This document shows, piece after piece, positions 1-10,319 of a stretch of 64,000 nucleotides of DNA. How positions within the stretch are numbered: the stretch's first letter is position 1; every line of letters starts with the position of its first letter. This stretch comes from Charina bottae (lineage: Eukaryota > Chordata > Lepidosauria > Squamata > Charinaidae). The stretch covers positions 65,358,001-65,422,000 of the forward strand of contig JALMGJ010000001.1 of NCBI GenBank assembly GCA_023362775.1, in the 5' to 3' direction. Under the pieces are notes generated by a model. That model was not told where the DNA came from. It made no database searches and saw only the letters and a list, made by a program, of their open reading frames with translations. The translations under genes and the position numbers were made by a program.

Positions 1-1517
1 CCCTCATGTATAAACATGGTTATTCAAATAATTTTTGTCAAAAGAGTGTCATAACATTTGATTTTCTATCAGTGCTGTTTTTTTCACTGGCCAGAGTAAA
101 GAACATAGTATTTGGGCTCTAAGTAACCCCATAAAGATCTTTCTTTGATGGGGATATTCTACTGAAGGCATTTTGGGACTGACCTATTACTTTTGTGGCA
201 ATAAATTGTTTCAAATTTAAATCTGTGTGTGCCTCTTCCTCAGAGTTACAATCATCGCAGCTCCTTGATTGCAAAATCCTAAAATTTTAAAAAGTAGTTT
301 TTAATTTTCTAGTAACTGCTTTTAACTTTTGGAACTGAAATCTTCCAGAGCTTAAGACAATCCTTACAGCTGTGACTAAAAATGTATCTTATTGCTGAAA
401 GCATGTCCAACAGGTTGTGCAAAATGGTCCTTATTCTGGTCCCCTTACATGCAAACATACCACAAAAATTAAGCTACATTGATTGTTGTTTACACACTTG
501 AAGGAAGCCAGGGCTGAATTGGGAGTTGTCTCTTCTAACGGTATTTTGTCAGACCATTTTTATATGTGAATTTTTATGTTAAAAATAGTTATGCAAAGGA
601 AACAAATAGCTAACGTACATATCTGAACAGGGACATTTCTTATATTAGGCAAACTCATTCCATTATTTCCAGTATCTGCTACTTAGATGCTTCTGGAATC
701 TTAAAGAGAATGACCGGAAGTGGCAGTTCAGGGGTGGAGGGAAGTCAGCACAAACATGGTTGCTGCTTAGCTGCATTAATGCTATTCAAAACGGGGCCTG
801 TAAAATTGCCACCACAGTTAGGCTTCTGCAGGAGGGGGCAAAAGGGGGCAAGAGTCTAAATTGGCATCACAAACTCCGCCAGTTACATACTTGCATGAAA
901 TGCTGAGATGCAAGTATGAAAGGGCACAGCTTGCGCTGTAACATCAAAATGCACATTTTGACATCACCATGGATACCTGTGCCATCACACATACGATACA
1001 AATACTTTCATCCTCAGTTTCCTAATAGCGTAATGAATCCTATAAATAATTCCCTACTGAAAATACTCTTAACCTGTTTTCAAAAATGTAACATAAAAAT
1101 ATTTCAGTGTTTAGTAGAGTTAGTGATAGAATATTATAAGTTTGATGGTCCTCTCCTGGGAGGGTCCATATAGGAAACAACTGAAGCAAATCAACATTTC
1201 AAATATTGTTGATAATTTGGTGTAACATGTGTTTTATTAATATACAAGGACACTATCACTTTTAATATCTTCAAGCAAATTATGGTGCTGATGAAATGTC
1301 CGTAACATGGGGTTTTCTCCTTAATTGCTTCAGAGCCGATAAGCTTTCCTTGTAAAGTTCCAGAATATGCTTGTTTTGGTCAAGAAGTTAAGATTCCCTG
1401 TAACTACCCTGATACAGGGCTATTTCAAAATCAGTGAAGATTTCATAAAACAAGAGTATTTCATGTCTATTTCCTAATTAACCCATAGGGAAATGAAAAA
1501 AAAAAGAGTCCAGATAT
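1..1517 (-). other. MRPS10 3' UTR and downstream flank
   Basis: AT-rich non-coding sequence after the MRPS10 stop. An AATAAA on the minus strand (1233-1238) is one possible polyadenylation signal, about 285 bases past the stop. No other gene or recognisable repeat was seen. A short open frame at 916-1173 has no protein-like features. Confidence 0.45.
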
Positions 1518-1601
1518 TTATGAAGTAATTGTTTCTTCTGCTTCAGGCAGTACATCCCAAACAGGTGTCCGAATATGATCAGGAAGTTTCTCTAATTTGG
1601 T
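1518..1601 (-). CDS. MRPS10: MRPS10 last coding exon and stop
   Basis: 84 nt, residues 173-199 plus TAA at 1518-1520. The C-terminal tail begins [10 protein letters not shown] and ends in Thr-Ser. It resembles the TQLEQLPEHI tail of the human protein. Confidence 0.93.
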   Translation of the reverse strand, partial: TKLEKLPDHIRTPVWDVLPEAEETITS

Positions 1602-4600
1602 CTAAAAACAATGGGAAATACAGATACATGCTTATGTTGGAACGGTTGATAGGTTCTCTAGTTAAATTTCATAGGCGTTTTTTCTAAAATCCAACATGTG
1701 TGAAGGAGATAGCAAAAGACTTCTGCCACTTAGTAGCTATGTGATTAATATTGAAACTTAAGAGTTCGACATATTTTTATATTATATAGATGATGGGTAT
1801 ACATGAAACAAGGGAATGTTTTGTTTCCAAACCCAAAGTGAAGCATCATGTTCTGGAAGTTGGTTTGCACTCCCCCGCCTCCACCACAGCTCCTAGCTTG
1901 GTATAGTTCATCCGTCTCCCAATCTTCCTTTCCTTCCTCCCCTTGGCGGCTGCTGCTGCTGCTGCTGTCTCAGTGTGGCATTCTCCTGTAGTGACACCCA
2001 ACCCCTCTTCTATTCCCTGCCTCTCCTCAGCTGCTAATAATCTTGTGTTCCCCACTACTGCCATCATTTTTGCCTGAAACAAAATAGCTCTGTTTTATTG
2101 TGTGCATGAAGCAAAACACTCAGAACAGGCATGTTCTGGCTTGAGTATCGGCCACTCCAAAATAGCTGTTCCATGCAAGGAAGAGTTTGTGCGTGGAACA
2201 TTTTGCACATTCCTATTAAGAGAACAAAATTAACAATACCTTTTTGACTTCCATGGCAACCCCTTCTGGAAGATTTCGCTGAATGTATTCCAAGTAAACA
2301 TTGGCTGAGCTACCAGTCAAATGCTTTAACTGAAACAGAAAGCACTGTTATACTTTTCAGATAACAATCTGGAAGAAAAATCTGCACTGTACAGTAGCAT
2401 TGTAGCAACTGTAAATAGTATCTGACTAACTAAGAGATTTCCCCTAGTTCAAATCCCCCCGTATTTCCTTTACATGTTTACTCAAATCCAGAGTAGCAAA
2501 ACATTAATAGTCTGGATATGGCTCTCACTGCCCGTCACAAGTTGACAAATGTGTAAGTCCATGCACATGTTGTGAGAAGGCACAGCACTCTTCTCCAAAA
2601 CACTTTCTTCTGTGTGTTCTATGTACCCATTTCTTTTTATTTGAACATGCAGCTCTTTACTTACCTCTACGTATTGGTAATGTGTTCTCATTTCATACTG
2701 AACTCTGTGCTTCTTATAAATGTGCACTGACTTCAGAAGCGTGAGTCTTTCTATCTTTCTAGGAGGCTTTTCTCTAAGAAATATAACATACTTTAATCAT
2801 GTGGACATATCCATTTATTTCTGAAATTACAACCAACAATATAAGTAACAGCAACTATTTAGAAAGCTGGAAAAAGAAAAAGGACAAACTAAACTGAGCC
2901 TTCATCTGGATGGGATTTCTACTTTCTTGATCAGGCTGTGTGGCTGTTAAATTAGATCATTTGGGATCTAGTTTATCTAATCATTCTGAAGTACAGATCT
3001 TGGAAGTAGGCAAGAGACAATGCGTAGAAAGGAATGGAGGAAACTTCAAATAATGTTAAAATACCTGGGCTTACAGCCATCAATTCTATTATATATAAAA
3101 TCCTATTAAATTTAATTCAAATGTGATAGAATGAAAGGTGACTTTGTTCGAAGTTTACTTTGAAACTATTATTCAAACAGGTTCTATAACATCAAGAGTT
3201 ATATATTTTTTTCTTTTACCCCATAAGCCTGCAAGCAAGAGTTCACATAGCTTAATAGCCCTAAAACTCTTTCTAAGACTCACTCTTTCCTAAGTCTTAG
3301 AGAGTTCAAATTACTTCTACAACAGCATTGGTTGTTCTGGTCAACGACCTCTGTAGGGATCTAAATGGGGGGAATGTGCCCCTTTTGGTCCTCTTAGATC
3401 TCTCAACAGTGTCCAATACCATCAATCATTATATCTTTTTTATTGCCTGTAAGGACTGGGGATTGAGGGCACCATTCTGTGGTGATTTCACTCCTGTCTA
3501 AGCAAGTGGTTTCTATCACGGGTTAGGGCTCAGAGTCCCTGGAAATGCCAATGTGGGGTGCCTCAGGACTTGGGGCTTTCCCTTATATTGTTTAACATCT
3601 ATATGAAACTGCTAGTGGTTTGGGTTGAAGTGTCATCAGTATACACCCAATTATATATTCCTACTCTACGCTGAGTTGGAGGTACTGTAAAAGTCCTGAA
3701 CTGGTACCTGGAGGCTGTAAGGATCTGGTTAGGGAAAAACAAGCTCAGACTAAATCCCACGAAGTCAGATTTCTAGTTGTCCACAGACATCCAGATAACT
3801 TAATAACACTGGCTCCAGCAGTTACACCTGATGGACCATGCTCACCCCAAAGGAGTTGGTTCATGACTTGGGGTTCTCCTGGACTTTCAGCTCTTGCTTA
3901 AACAGCAGGTGAAAAATGTAACCAAGGCAGATTTCACTGAGCTCCAACTCTACTCAGTCCAAGATGTCCTGGTGATAGTAACCCATGCCCTGATCACCAT
4001 TTGGTTGGACTGCTGTAATAGGGTCTATGTGGCTGCCCTTGGAGATGACCCAGATGGTATAACTAATACAAAATGCAGCTATTAGACTCCAGACAGAACC
4101 CCATTAAACTAGAAAACCCCCTATTTTGAAGTCATTTCCTTGAAAATTTCATGAAGCATGGACAGGCAACAGACCTTGTCAGTGGCTGCTCCCATTCTGC
4201 AGTATAGCCTATCCCCAGAGATACACATAGCCCTGGGCTTGATGGTCGTTCACAAGGAGACCAATCTTTTTCCAGTCTGTTTCACCTTGGTTTAGTTTGT
4301 TTATTTTTAGAGGCATCCATGATGCTTATTATTGATTCTCTAAAATATTATTTTAATTTTGGATTTAGCTTTGACCTTGTATTCTGCCCAGAGTCTACTA
4401 GGAATGAGGTGGGCTATAAATATGAAATAAATAAGTAACTCATGGGAGCACTTTTGCCCAAAGGAGATTCTTCTGGAACCAATTATTTTGAGAGGTGGCA
4501 GGCTCTCCTTCACTTTTTTTTAATATCCATTCAATCATATTGAGAGCCAGTTTGGTCTAGTGGTTAAGGCGCTGGGCTAGAAACCAGGAGTCTGTGAGTT

Positions 4601-7600
4601 CTAGTCCTGCCTTAGGCATGAAAGCCGGCTGGGTGACCTTGGGCCAGTCTCTCTCTCTCAGCCCAACTCACCTCACAGGGTTGTCGTTGTGGGGAAAATA
4701 GGAGGAGGAAGGAGTATTAGGTATGTTCACCACCTTGAGTTATTTATAAAAATAACAAAGGGATAAAAATTAAATAAATAAATAAATATGTCTGATTCTC
4801 GAAGACTGTCTGGACAAATCCCTGTAGTTTTCTTGGCAAAGTTTTTCAGAAGTGGTTTGCCATTGCCTCCTTCCTAAGGCTGAGAGAAAGTGACTGGCCC
4901 AAGGCCACCTAGTTGGCTTCATGTTCAAGGCAGGACTAGAACTCCCAGTCTCTAGCCTAATACCTTAACCACTACATCAAACTGGCTCCTCTCCTTCACT
5001 AGATACAGTGGGGCAAAAAAGTATTTAGTCAGCCACCAATTGTGCAAGTTCTCCCACTTAAAAAGATGAGAGAGGCCTGTAATTGACATCATACAGTGGG
5101 GCAAAAAAGTATTTAGTCAGCCACTAATTGTGCAAGTTCTCCCACTTAAAAAGATGAGAGAGGCCTGTAATTGACATCATAGGTAGACCTCAACTATGAG
5201 AGACAAAATGAGAAAACAAATCCAGACAATCACATTGTCTGATTCGGAAAGAATTTATTTGCAAATTATGGTGGAAAATAAGTATTTGGTCACCTACAAA
5301 CAAGCAAGATTTCTGGCTCTCACAGACCTGTAACTTCTTCTTTAAGAGGCTCCTCTGTCCTCCACTCATTACCTGTAGTAATGGCACCTGTTTGAACTTG
5401 TTATCAGTATAAAAGACACCTGTCCACAACCTCAAACAGTCACACTCCAAACTCCACTATGGTGAAGACCAAAGAGCTGTCGAAGGACACCAGAAACAAA
5501 ATTGTAGACCTGCACCAGGCTGGGAAGACTGAATCTGCAATAGGCAAGCAGCTTGGTGTGAAGAAATCAACTGTGGGAGCAATAATTAGAAAACGGAAGA
5601 CATACAAGACCACCGATAATCTCCCTCGATCTGGGGCTCCACGCAAGATCTCACCACGTGGGGTCAAAATGATCACAAGAACGGTGAGCAAAAATCCCAG
5701 AACCACACGGGGGGACCTAGTGAATGACCTGCAGAGAGCTGGGACCAACGTAACAAAGGCTACCATCGGTAACACACTACGCCGCCAGGGACTCAGATCC
5801 TGCAGTGCCAGACGTGTCCCCCTGCTTAAGCCAGTACATGTCCGGGCCCATCTGAAGTTTGCTAGAGAGCATTTGGATGATCCAGAAGAGGATTGGGAGA
5901 ATGTCATATGGTCAGATGAAACCAAAGTAGAACTGTTTGGTAGAAACACAACTCGTCGTGTTTGGAGGAGAGAGAATGCTGAGTTGCATCCAAAGAACAC
6001 CATACCTACTGTGAAGCATGGGGGTGGCAACATCATGCTTTGGGGCTGTTTCTCTGCAAAGGGACCAGGACGACTGTTCCGTGTACAGGAAAGAATGAAT
6101 GGGGCCATGTATCGTGAGATTTTGAGTGCAAACCTCCTTCCATCAGCAAGGGCATTGAAGATGAAACGTGGCTGGGTCTTTCAGCATGACAATGATCCCA
6201 AACACACCGCCCGGGCAACGAAGGAGTGGCTTCGTAAGAAGCATTTCAAGGTCCTGGAGCGGCCTAGCCAGTCTCCAGATCTCAACCCCATAGAAAACCT
6301 TTGGAGGGAGTTGAAAGTCCGTGTTGCCCAGCGACAGCCCCAAAACATCACTGCTCTAGAGGAGATCTGCATGGAGGAATGGGCCAACATACCAGCAACA
6401 GTGTGTGCCAACCTTGTGAAGACTTACAGAAAACGTTTGACCTCTGTCATTGCCAACAAAGGATATATAACAAAGTATTGAGATGAACTTTTGATATTGA
6501 CCAAATACTTATTTTCCACCATAATTTGCAAATAAATTCTTTCCGAATCAGACAATGTGATTGTCTGGATTTGTTTTCTCATTTTGTCTCTCATAGTTGA
6601 GGTCTACCTATGATGTCAATTACAGGCCTCTCTCATCTTTTTAAGTGGGAGAACTTGCACAATTGGTGGCTGACTAAATACTTTTTTGCCCCACTGTAGG
6701 TAGACCTCAACTATGAGAGACAAAATGAGAAAACAAATCCAGACAGTCACATTGTCTGATTTGGAAAGAATTTATTTGCAAATTATGGTGGAAAATAAGT
6801 ATTTGGTCAATATCAAAAGTTCATCTCAAAACTTTGTTATATATCCTTTGTTGGCAATGACAGAGGTCAAACGTTTTCTGTAAGTCTTCACAAGGTTGGC
6901 ACACACTGTTGCTGGTATGTTGGCCCATTCCTCCATGCAGATCTCCTCTAGAGCAGTGATGTTTTGGGGCTGTCGCTGGCAACACGGACTTTCAACTCCC
7001 TCCAAAGGTTTTCTATGGGGTTGAGATCTGGAGACTGGCTAGGCCACTCCAGGACCTTGAAATGCTTCTTACGAAGCCACTCCTTCGTTGCCCGGGCGGT
7101 GTGTTTGGGATCATTGTCATGCTGAAAGACCCAGCCACGTTTCATCTTCAATGCCCTTGCTGATGGAAGGAGGTTTGCACTCAAAATCTCACGATACATG
7201 GCCCCATTCATTCTTTCCTGTACACGGAACAGTCGTCCTGGTCCCTTTGCAGAGAAACAGCCCCAAAGCATGATGTTGCCACCCCCATGCTTCACAGTAG
7301 GTATGGTGTTCTTTGGATGCAACTCAGCATTCTCTCTCCTCCAAACACGACGAGTTGTGTTTCTACCAAACAGTTCTACTTTGGTTTCATCTGACCATAT
7401 GACATTCTCCCAATCCTCTTCTGGATCATCCAAATGCTCTCTAGCAAACTTCAGATGGGCCCGGACATGTACTGGCTTAAGCAGGGGGACACGTCTGGCA
7501 CTGCAGGATCTGAGTCCCTGGCGGCGTAGTGTGTTACCGATGGTAGCCTTTGTTACGTTGGTCCCAGCTCTCTGCAGGTCATTCACTAGGTCCCCCCGTG

Positions 7601-10319
7601 TGGTTCTGGGATTTTTGCTCACCGTTCTTGTGATCATTTTGACCCCACGGGGTGAGATCTTGCGTGGAGCCCCAGATCGAGGGAGATTATCAGTGGTCTT
7701 GTATGTCTTCCATTTTCTAATTATTGCTCCCACAGTTGATTTCTTCACACCAAGCTGCTTGCCTATTGCAGATTCAGTCTTCCCAGCCTGGTGCAGGTCT
7801 ACAATTTTGTTTCTGGTGTCCTTCGACAGCTCTTTAGTCTTCACCATAGTGGAGTTTGGAGTGTGACTGTTTGAGGTTGTGGACAGGTGTCTTTTATACT
7901 GATAACAAGTTCAAACAGGTGCCATTAATACAGGTAATGACTGGAGGACAGAGGAGCCTCTTAAAGAAGAAGTTACAGGTCTGTGAGAGCCAGAAATCTT
8001 GCTTGTTTGTAGGTGACCAAATACTTATTTTCCACCATAATTTGCAAATAAATTCTTTCCGAATCAGACAATGTGATTGTCTGGATTTGTTTTCTCATTT
8101 TGTCTCTCATAGTTGAGGTCTACCTATGATGTCAATTACAGGCCTCTCTCATCTTTTTAAGTGGGAGAACTTGCACAATTGGTGGCTGACTAAATACTTT
8201 TTTGCCCCACTGTATGCTTAAATGGTGGCTAGATAATCATCTGTCCGTATTCTTTAATTTGGCAATCTCCTACTGAACATGGAGTAAGGACCCAACTTTT
8301 CCTTTCCAACTGTGCACTTCTAGTTTGTTTTTTGTTTTTTTGGAAGGTTAGTGGAACTATAAGATTTGGAAGTAGAGATTGCAATGAGTTAGTCTGACTA
8401 CTTGAGAATAAAACTCTAGAATGGCTGAGTTAAGGTCAACAGTACTTACATTTTTTCAATGGAGAGACCAAGTTCTTTTGCAGCCAACACCATGAAATAT
8501 TCATAACTGTCCAACACAGCTCTATCATGCCCCTTAACTAAAATAGCCAGTCTTTTATATAATATATCTGGCTCATCAGAAACAGATACCTAGTTTGGAA
8601 GCAACAAGAAATAATTCAGCATTTGCATTCTAAAGATGTCACCCTGAATACAGTGATTATGTGTTAAGTATAAATTATCCAATACATGTTAAAACTAAGT
8701 AATTGTTACTCCCTCACATTTTTTCAGTTCATACAAATATAACTTAAATCATAGCTTAATTTTTCCCCCGTCCACACATATTTCTTAGTTGCTAGAAATG
8801 TACACCATGAAAACTTTCACACATACCAGAGGATTCTTTGGGGGCTGTTGAGTATTACTGGTGGCCCTTGAAGACTGAATCCACATCAAGTGATTATTTC
8901 TGAAAAGTAAAATGGGAGTCAGTTCAAGTTAGCTTGAAACTGTCGTTGGTCATAAGAAATGAAAAGGCACAGTGATCATATTGCATTAACTCAATGTGGC
9001 AAACTTACTTAAAAAAACTGTGTTGCTTTAATGGAACTCTGCCTGCTACAAGAAGCTTTTCTGGCCCCTAGAAAATAAAAATTACATAGTTAATATTATA
9101 TTAAGACAACTATATATTTTGCACCAATCGAAGAAATGTCTGCAAGAAAACAACAAGGCTCAGAGAGCACCAAGGACTCCATATGTATTTTGTCACTGGC
9201 AGTTTTCTAGAATTTGATCCCAGACCACAGATTTAAAAAATAAGACAAAGATGGAAAAGGGAATCAAGATTAGACTATTGATATTAAAGCCAATACGCAT
9301 CTACAAACTGCCTCTTCACTTGATTCTAGAATCTTTAATATATTTTGTTCACGGGCAACACTGCTTCAACAAGGCTGAAGTCTTGTGTCTTGAGATCCAA
9401 ATGGGTATCTCACCATCTATTCAGAACGAAAGATTTGCTTTTTCATGAACACGTGAAACAAGGCATCCATGTGTGCTTTGGTGCTTTCTACAGCAACAGA
9501 ATTTTTCACTGGGAGGGGAAACATGGTTACTTCCCACACTAAACAGCAACAATAGTTTATAGAACTTCTATTCATATGCCAGTCTTTAAGTAGTCATTAA
9601 TAGTAGTGACATCTTGATATGGGGAGTGTTGTTACATAGCTTTTAAAAGTATAAGAAACAAAAATGTGATAAATAGAACTTTAGAAAAAAAAATCAGCCT
9701 AAAGCCAGTCATCAGGCAAATCTCACCCAGGACTGATGAAAGTCACAGAGAACTGCTAGGAAAAAGATAAGAGAGCAGTAATTCTGCACCTGTACATATT
9801 TTCTAAAAAATACAGTTATGCTCAGTTGATTGTGTCAAATGGGATTGCAAAATAGTCTAAAGGAATCTAGGGACCATTATTTCAAAGCCATGGTTTGACT
9901 TATTACAGCAGCATACAAGGTTTCCCTCTGCTAATGTGTCTTTGCAACCAATCTGTAAGGTTGCTTAGGCCAAAGTCATGAAAGAGGTATTATTTAAAGC
10001 TATTTAGGTGCTAGCATATTACGATTACTTATTTGAAATATAAACACTCACTCTCTTCGATTGGTATAAACACTCAATTTAGAGTTTTATTGTTACGGGG
10101 AGCCGGACCAATTACCCGTCCACCCCTCCCCCACTAGGTGCCCTTCAGATTCACCGAACTACAGCGCCTAACATTCCCAGCTGGTTGGTTAAGATTAATA
10201 CAAACCGCATAGCCGCAAAGGCTGGTGTATAAATCTGCTCCCACCCGCGGGAACCACTCAAACGCCGAAATTACCTGCCATAGCCGACGTAAAAGGCTGA
10301 GCGACCCTCGCGCCGCCAT
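1518..10319 (-). CDS. MRPS10: Mitochondrial ribosomal protein S10 (uS10m), whole gene, 7 coding exons
   Basis: Component of the small subunit of the mitochondrial ribosome, nuclear encoded and acting in the matrix. Coding exons in transcript order: 10275-10319, 9009-9067, 8827-8899, 8450-8589, 2665-2773, 2240-2329, 1518-1601. All junctions are GT-AG and the phases fit, giving 600 nt, or 199 residues plus stop; the human protein is 201 residues. The short N-terminal part (about residues 1-60) is poorly conserved and probably includes the mitochondrial presequence. The S10 fold follows, with recognisable [40 protein letters not shown] and [16 protein letters not shown] segments. The start at 10317-10319 opens MAARGSL, matching the family start; another in-frame Met 11 codons upstream (10352) is possible but less likely. 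The intron between exons 4 and 5 is 5.7 kb and carries nested Tc1 elements. Product naming rests on recalled family sequence. Confidence 0.95.
1602..2239 (-). other. MRPS10 intron 6
   Basis: Intron between the last two coding exons. It contains a short (CTG) run near 1949-1966 inside a pyrimidine-rich patch. No other feature was recognised. Confidence 0.6.
2240..2329 (-). CDS. MRPS10: MRPS10 coding exon 6
   Basis: 90 nt, residues 143-172, phase 0 on both sides. It contains [20 protein letters not shown] and the PEGVAMEV strand that closes the S10 domain. Acceptor TTTCAG, donor GTATTG. Confidence 0.95.
2665..2773 (-). CDS. MRPS10: MRPS10 coding exon 5
   Basis: 109 nt, residues 106-142. It contains [20 protein letters not shown] and [11 protein letters not shown], nearly identical to the human S10 core. 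Acceptor TTCTTAG, donor GTAAGT. Confidence 0.95.
3330..4437 (+). mobile_element. Degenerate L2/CR1-like LINE, reverse-transcriptase part and 3' end
   Basis: Broken frames on the plus strand resemble a squamate L2-type reverse transcriptase: a VLLDLS-type patch near 3390 and an LLFNIYM-like patch near 3590. The 3' end has the usual LINE tail, a cell-wide motif reading CCCAGAGTC then AT-rich short repeats near 4388-4437. Many stops and indels show it is old. The same LINE type recurs near 12.4-13.9 kb and, inverted, at 61.1-62.0 kb. Confidence 0.7.
4541..4787 (+). mobile_element. tRNA-derived squamate SINE
   Basis: Starts with a tRNA-like head (GGTCTAGTGGTTAAGGCGCT, then GAGTTCTAGTCC, resembling polymerase III A and B boxes). 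The body reads CTGGGTGACCTTGGGCCAGT and the end is an ATAA-rich tail. Further copies are at 30.3 kb, 47.6 kb (inverted) and 54.4 kb. Confidence 0.8.
4788..4992 (-). mobile_element. Sauria-type SINE, inverted
   Basis: Minus-strand copy with the same tRNA-like head (ending near 4990) but a different 3' part at 4801-4880 that reads like the BovB-related tail of Sauria SINEs (GGCAAACCACTTCTGAAAAA on the minus strand). It sits tail-to-tail against the SINE at 4541-4787, forming an inverted pair. Confidence 0.75.
5094..6696 (+). mobile_element. Tc1/mariner transposon copy 1, complete, nested in copy 2
   Basis: 1603-base complete element with perfect CAGTGGGGC...GCCCCACTG ends and TA duplications at 5092-5093 and 6697-6698. 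It is inserted in the terminal repeat of copy 2: deleting it plus one TA restores the CATCATAGGTAGACC seen in the other terminal repeats. It carries one intact transposase gene. This Tc1 type resembles elements known from fish, frogs and lampreys, where horizontal spread is established for the superfamily. Confidence 0.96.
5459..6481 (+). CDS. Tc1 DD34E transposase, full-length frame
   Basis: 340-residue cut-and-paste transposase that would act on the terminal repeats of its element. Residues 1-110 form the paired-like helix-turn-helix DNA-binding part. The catalytic triad is visible as D153 ([11 protein letters not shown]), D244 (QHDNDPKHT) and E279 (LNPIENLW), with 34 residues between the last two. 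These are the positions and length known for the Sleeping Beauty transposase. The start at 5459 gives [16 protein letters not shown], as in the family. Oddity: residue 268 is Arg ([10 protein letters not shown]) where copy 2 and the family have Trp, so an intact frame does not prove activity. Confidence 0.95.
   Translation: MVKTKELSKDTRNKIVDLHQAGKTESAIGKQLGVKKSTVGAIIRKRKTYKTTDNLPRSGAPRKISPRGVKMITRTVSKNPRTTRGDLVNDLQRAGTNVTKATIGNTLRRQGLRSCSARRVPLLKPVHVRAHLKFAREHLDDPEEDWENVIWSDETKVELFGRNTTRRVWRRENAELHPKNTIPTVKHGGGNIMLWGCFSAKGPGRLFRVQERMNGAMYREILSANLLPSARALKMKRGWVFQHDNDPKHTARATKEWLRKKHFKVLERPSQSPDLNPIENLWRELKVRVAQRQPQNITALEEICMEEWANIPATVCANLVKTYRKRLTSVIANKGYITKY
6826..7847 (-). pseudogene. Tc1 transposase, frameshifted copy 2
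   Basis: Minus-strand transposase nearly identical to copy 1. One G/C base is missing near 6978-6979, so the frame fails after residue 290 (VRVA) and stops at 6948, past all three catalytic residues. Differences from copy 1 include R46W, R268W (the conserved Trp is kept here) and a final Tyr-to-Phe. The loss of about 50 C-terminal residues probably inactivates it. Confidence 0.93.
8450..8589 (-). CDS. MRPS10: MRPS10 coding exon 4, start of S10 domain
   Basis: 140 nt, residues 60-105 plus two bases of codon 106. It carries [17 protein letters not shown] and LDSYEYF, the first strand and helix of the S10 domain. Donor GTAAGT. The following intron is 5.7 kb and full of transposons. Confidence 0.93.
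8827..8899 (-). CDS. MRPS10: MRPS10 coding exon 3
   Basis: 73 nt, completing codon 35 and encoding residues 36-59. It contains LMWIQSS, which parallels the MKWVQFS segment of the human protein. Acceptor TTTTCAG, donor GTATGT. Confidence 0.85.
9009..9067 (-). CDS. MRPS10: MRPS10 coding exon 2
   Basis: 59 nt, residues 16-34 plus two bases of codon 35. Pyrimidine-rich acceptor ending CTAG, donor GTAAGT. Poorly conserved linker beginning [10 protein letters not shown]; it is placed by phase fit with its neighbours. Confidence 0.8.
9121..9184 (+). mobile_element. Penelope-like element end fragment
   Basis: The segment GAAATGTCTGCAAGAAAAC followed by GCTCAGAGAGCACCAAGGAC is the inverse of the end of the Penelope-like element at 63482. 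Only about 60 bases remain. Confidence 0.5.
9185..10084. other. Rest of MRPS10 intron 1, nothing recognised
   Basis: AT-rich intronic DNA between MRPS10 exons 1 and 2. No coding similarity or recognised repeat. Confidence 0.4.

Larger units (their letters stand above)
5006..8212 (-). mobile_element. Tc1/mariner transposon copy 2, split by a nested copy
   Basis: Minus-oriented Tc1 element. Its outer terminal 88 bases lie at 5006-5093 and the rest at 6699-8212, split by copy 1 (5094-6696). It begins CAGTGGGGCAAAAAAG and ends in the inverted form. A TA target duplication flanks it at 5004-5005 and 8213-8214. With copy 1 removed it is 1602 bases, one base shorter than copy 1, which matches the single-base deletion in its transposase. 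The long terminal repeats carry outer and inner GTATTTAGTC / GTATTTGGTC direct repeats, as in IR/DR-type Tc1 elements. Confidence 0.95.

Noticed and set aside
4560..4620. tRNA gene
   Set aside because: The A- and B-box-like motifs belong to a SINE head; the same head occurs in several copies with SINE bodies.
5006..5181. CRISPR-like or tandem direct repeat of 88 bases
   Set aside because: The two copies are the terminal repeats of two Tc1 elements placed side by side by nested insertion.
5440..6108. 222-codon frame opposite the Tc1 transposase (also 7198-7866)
   Set aside because: It is the antisense shadow of the transposase gene; the same frame appears in both copies only because the copies are nearly identical.
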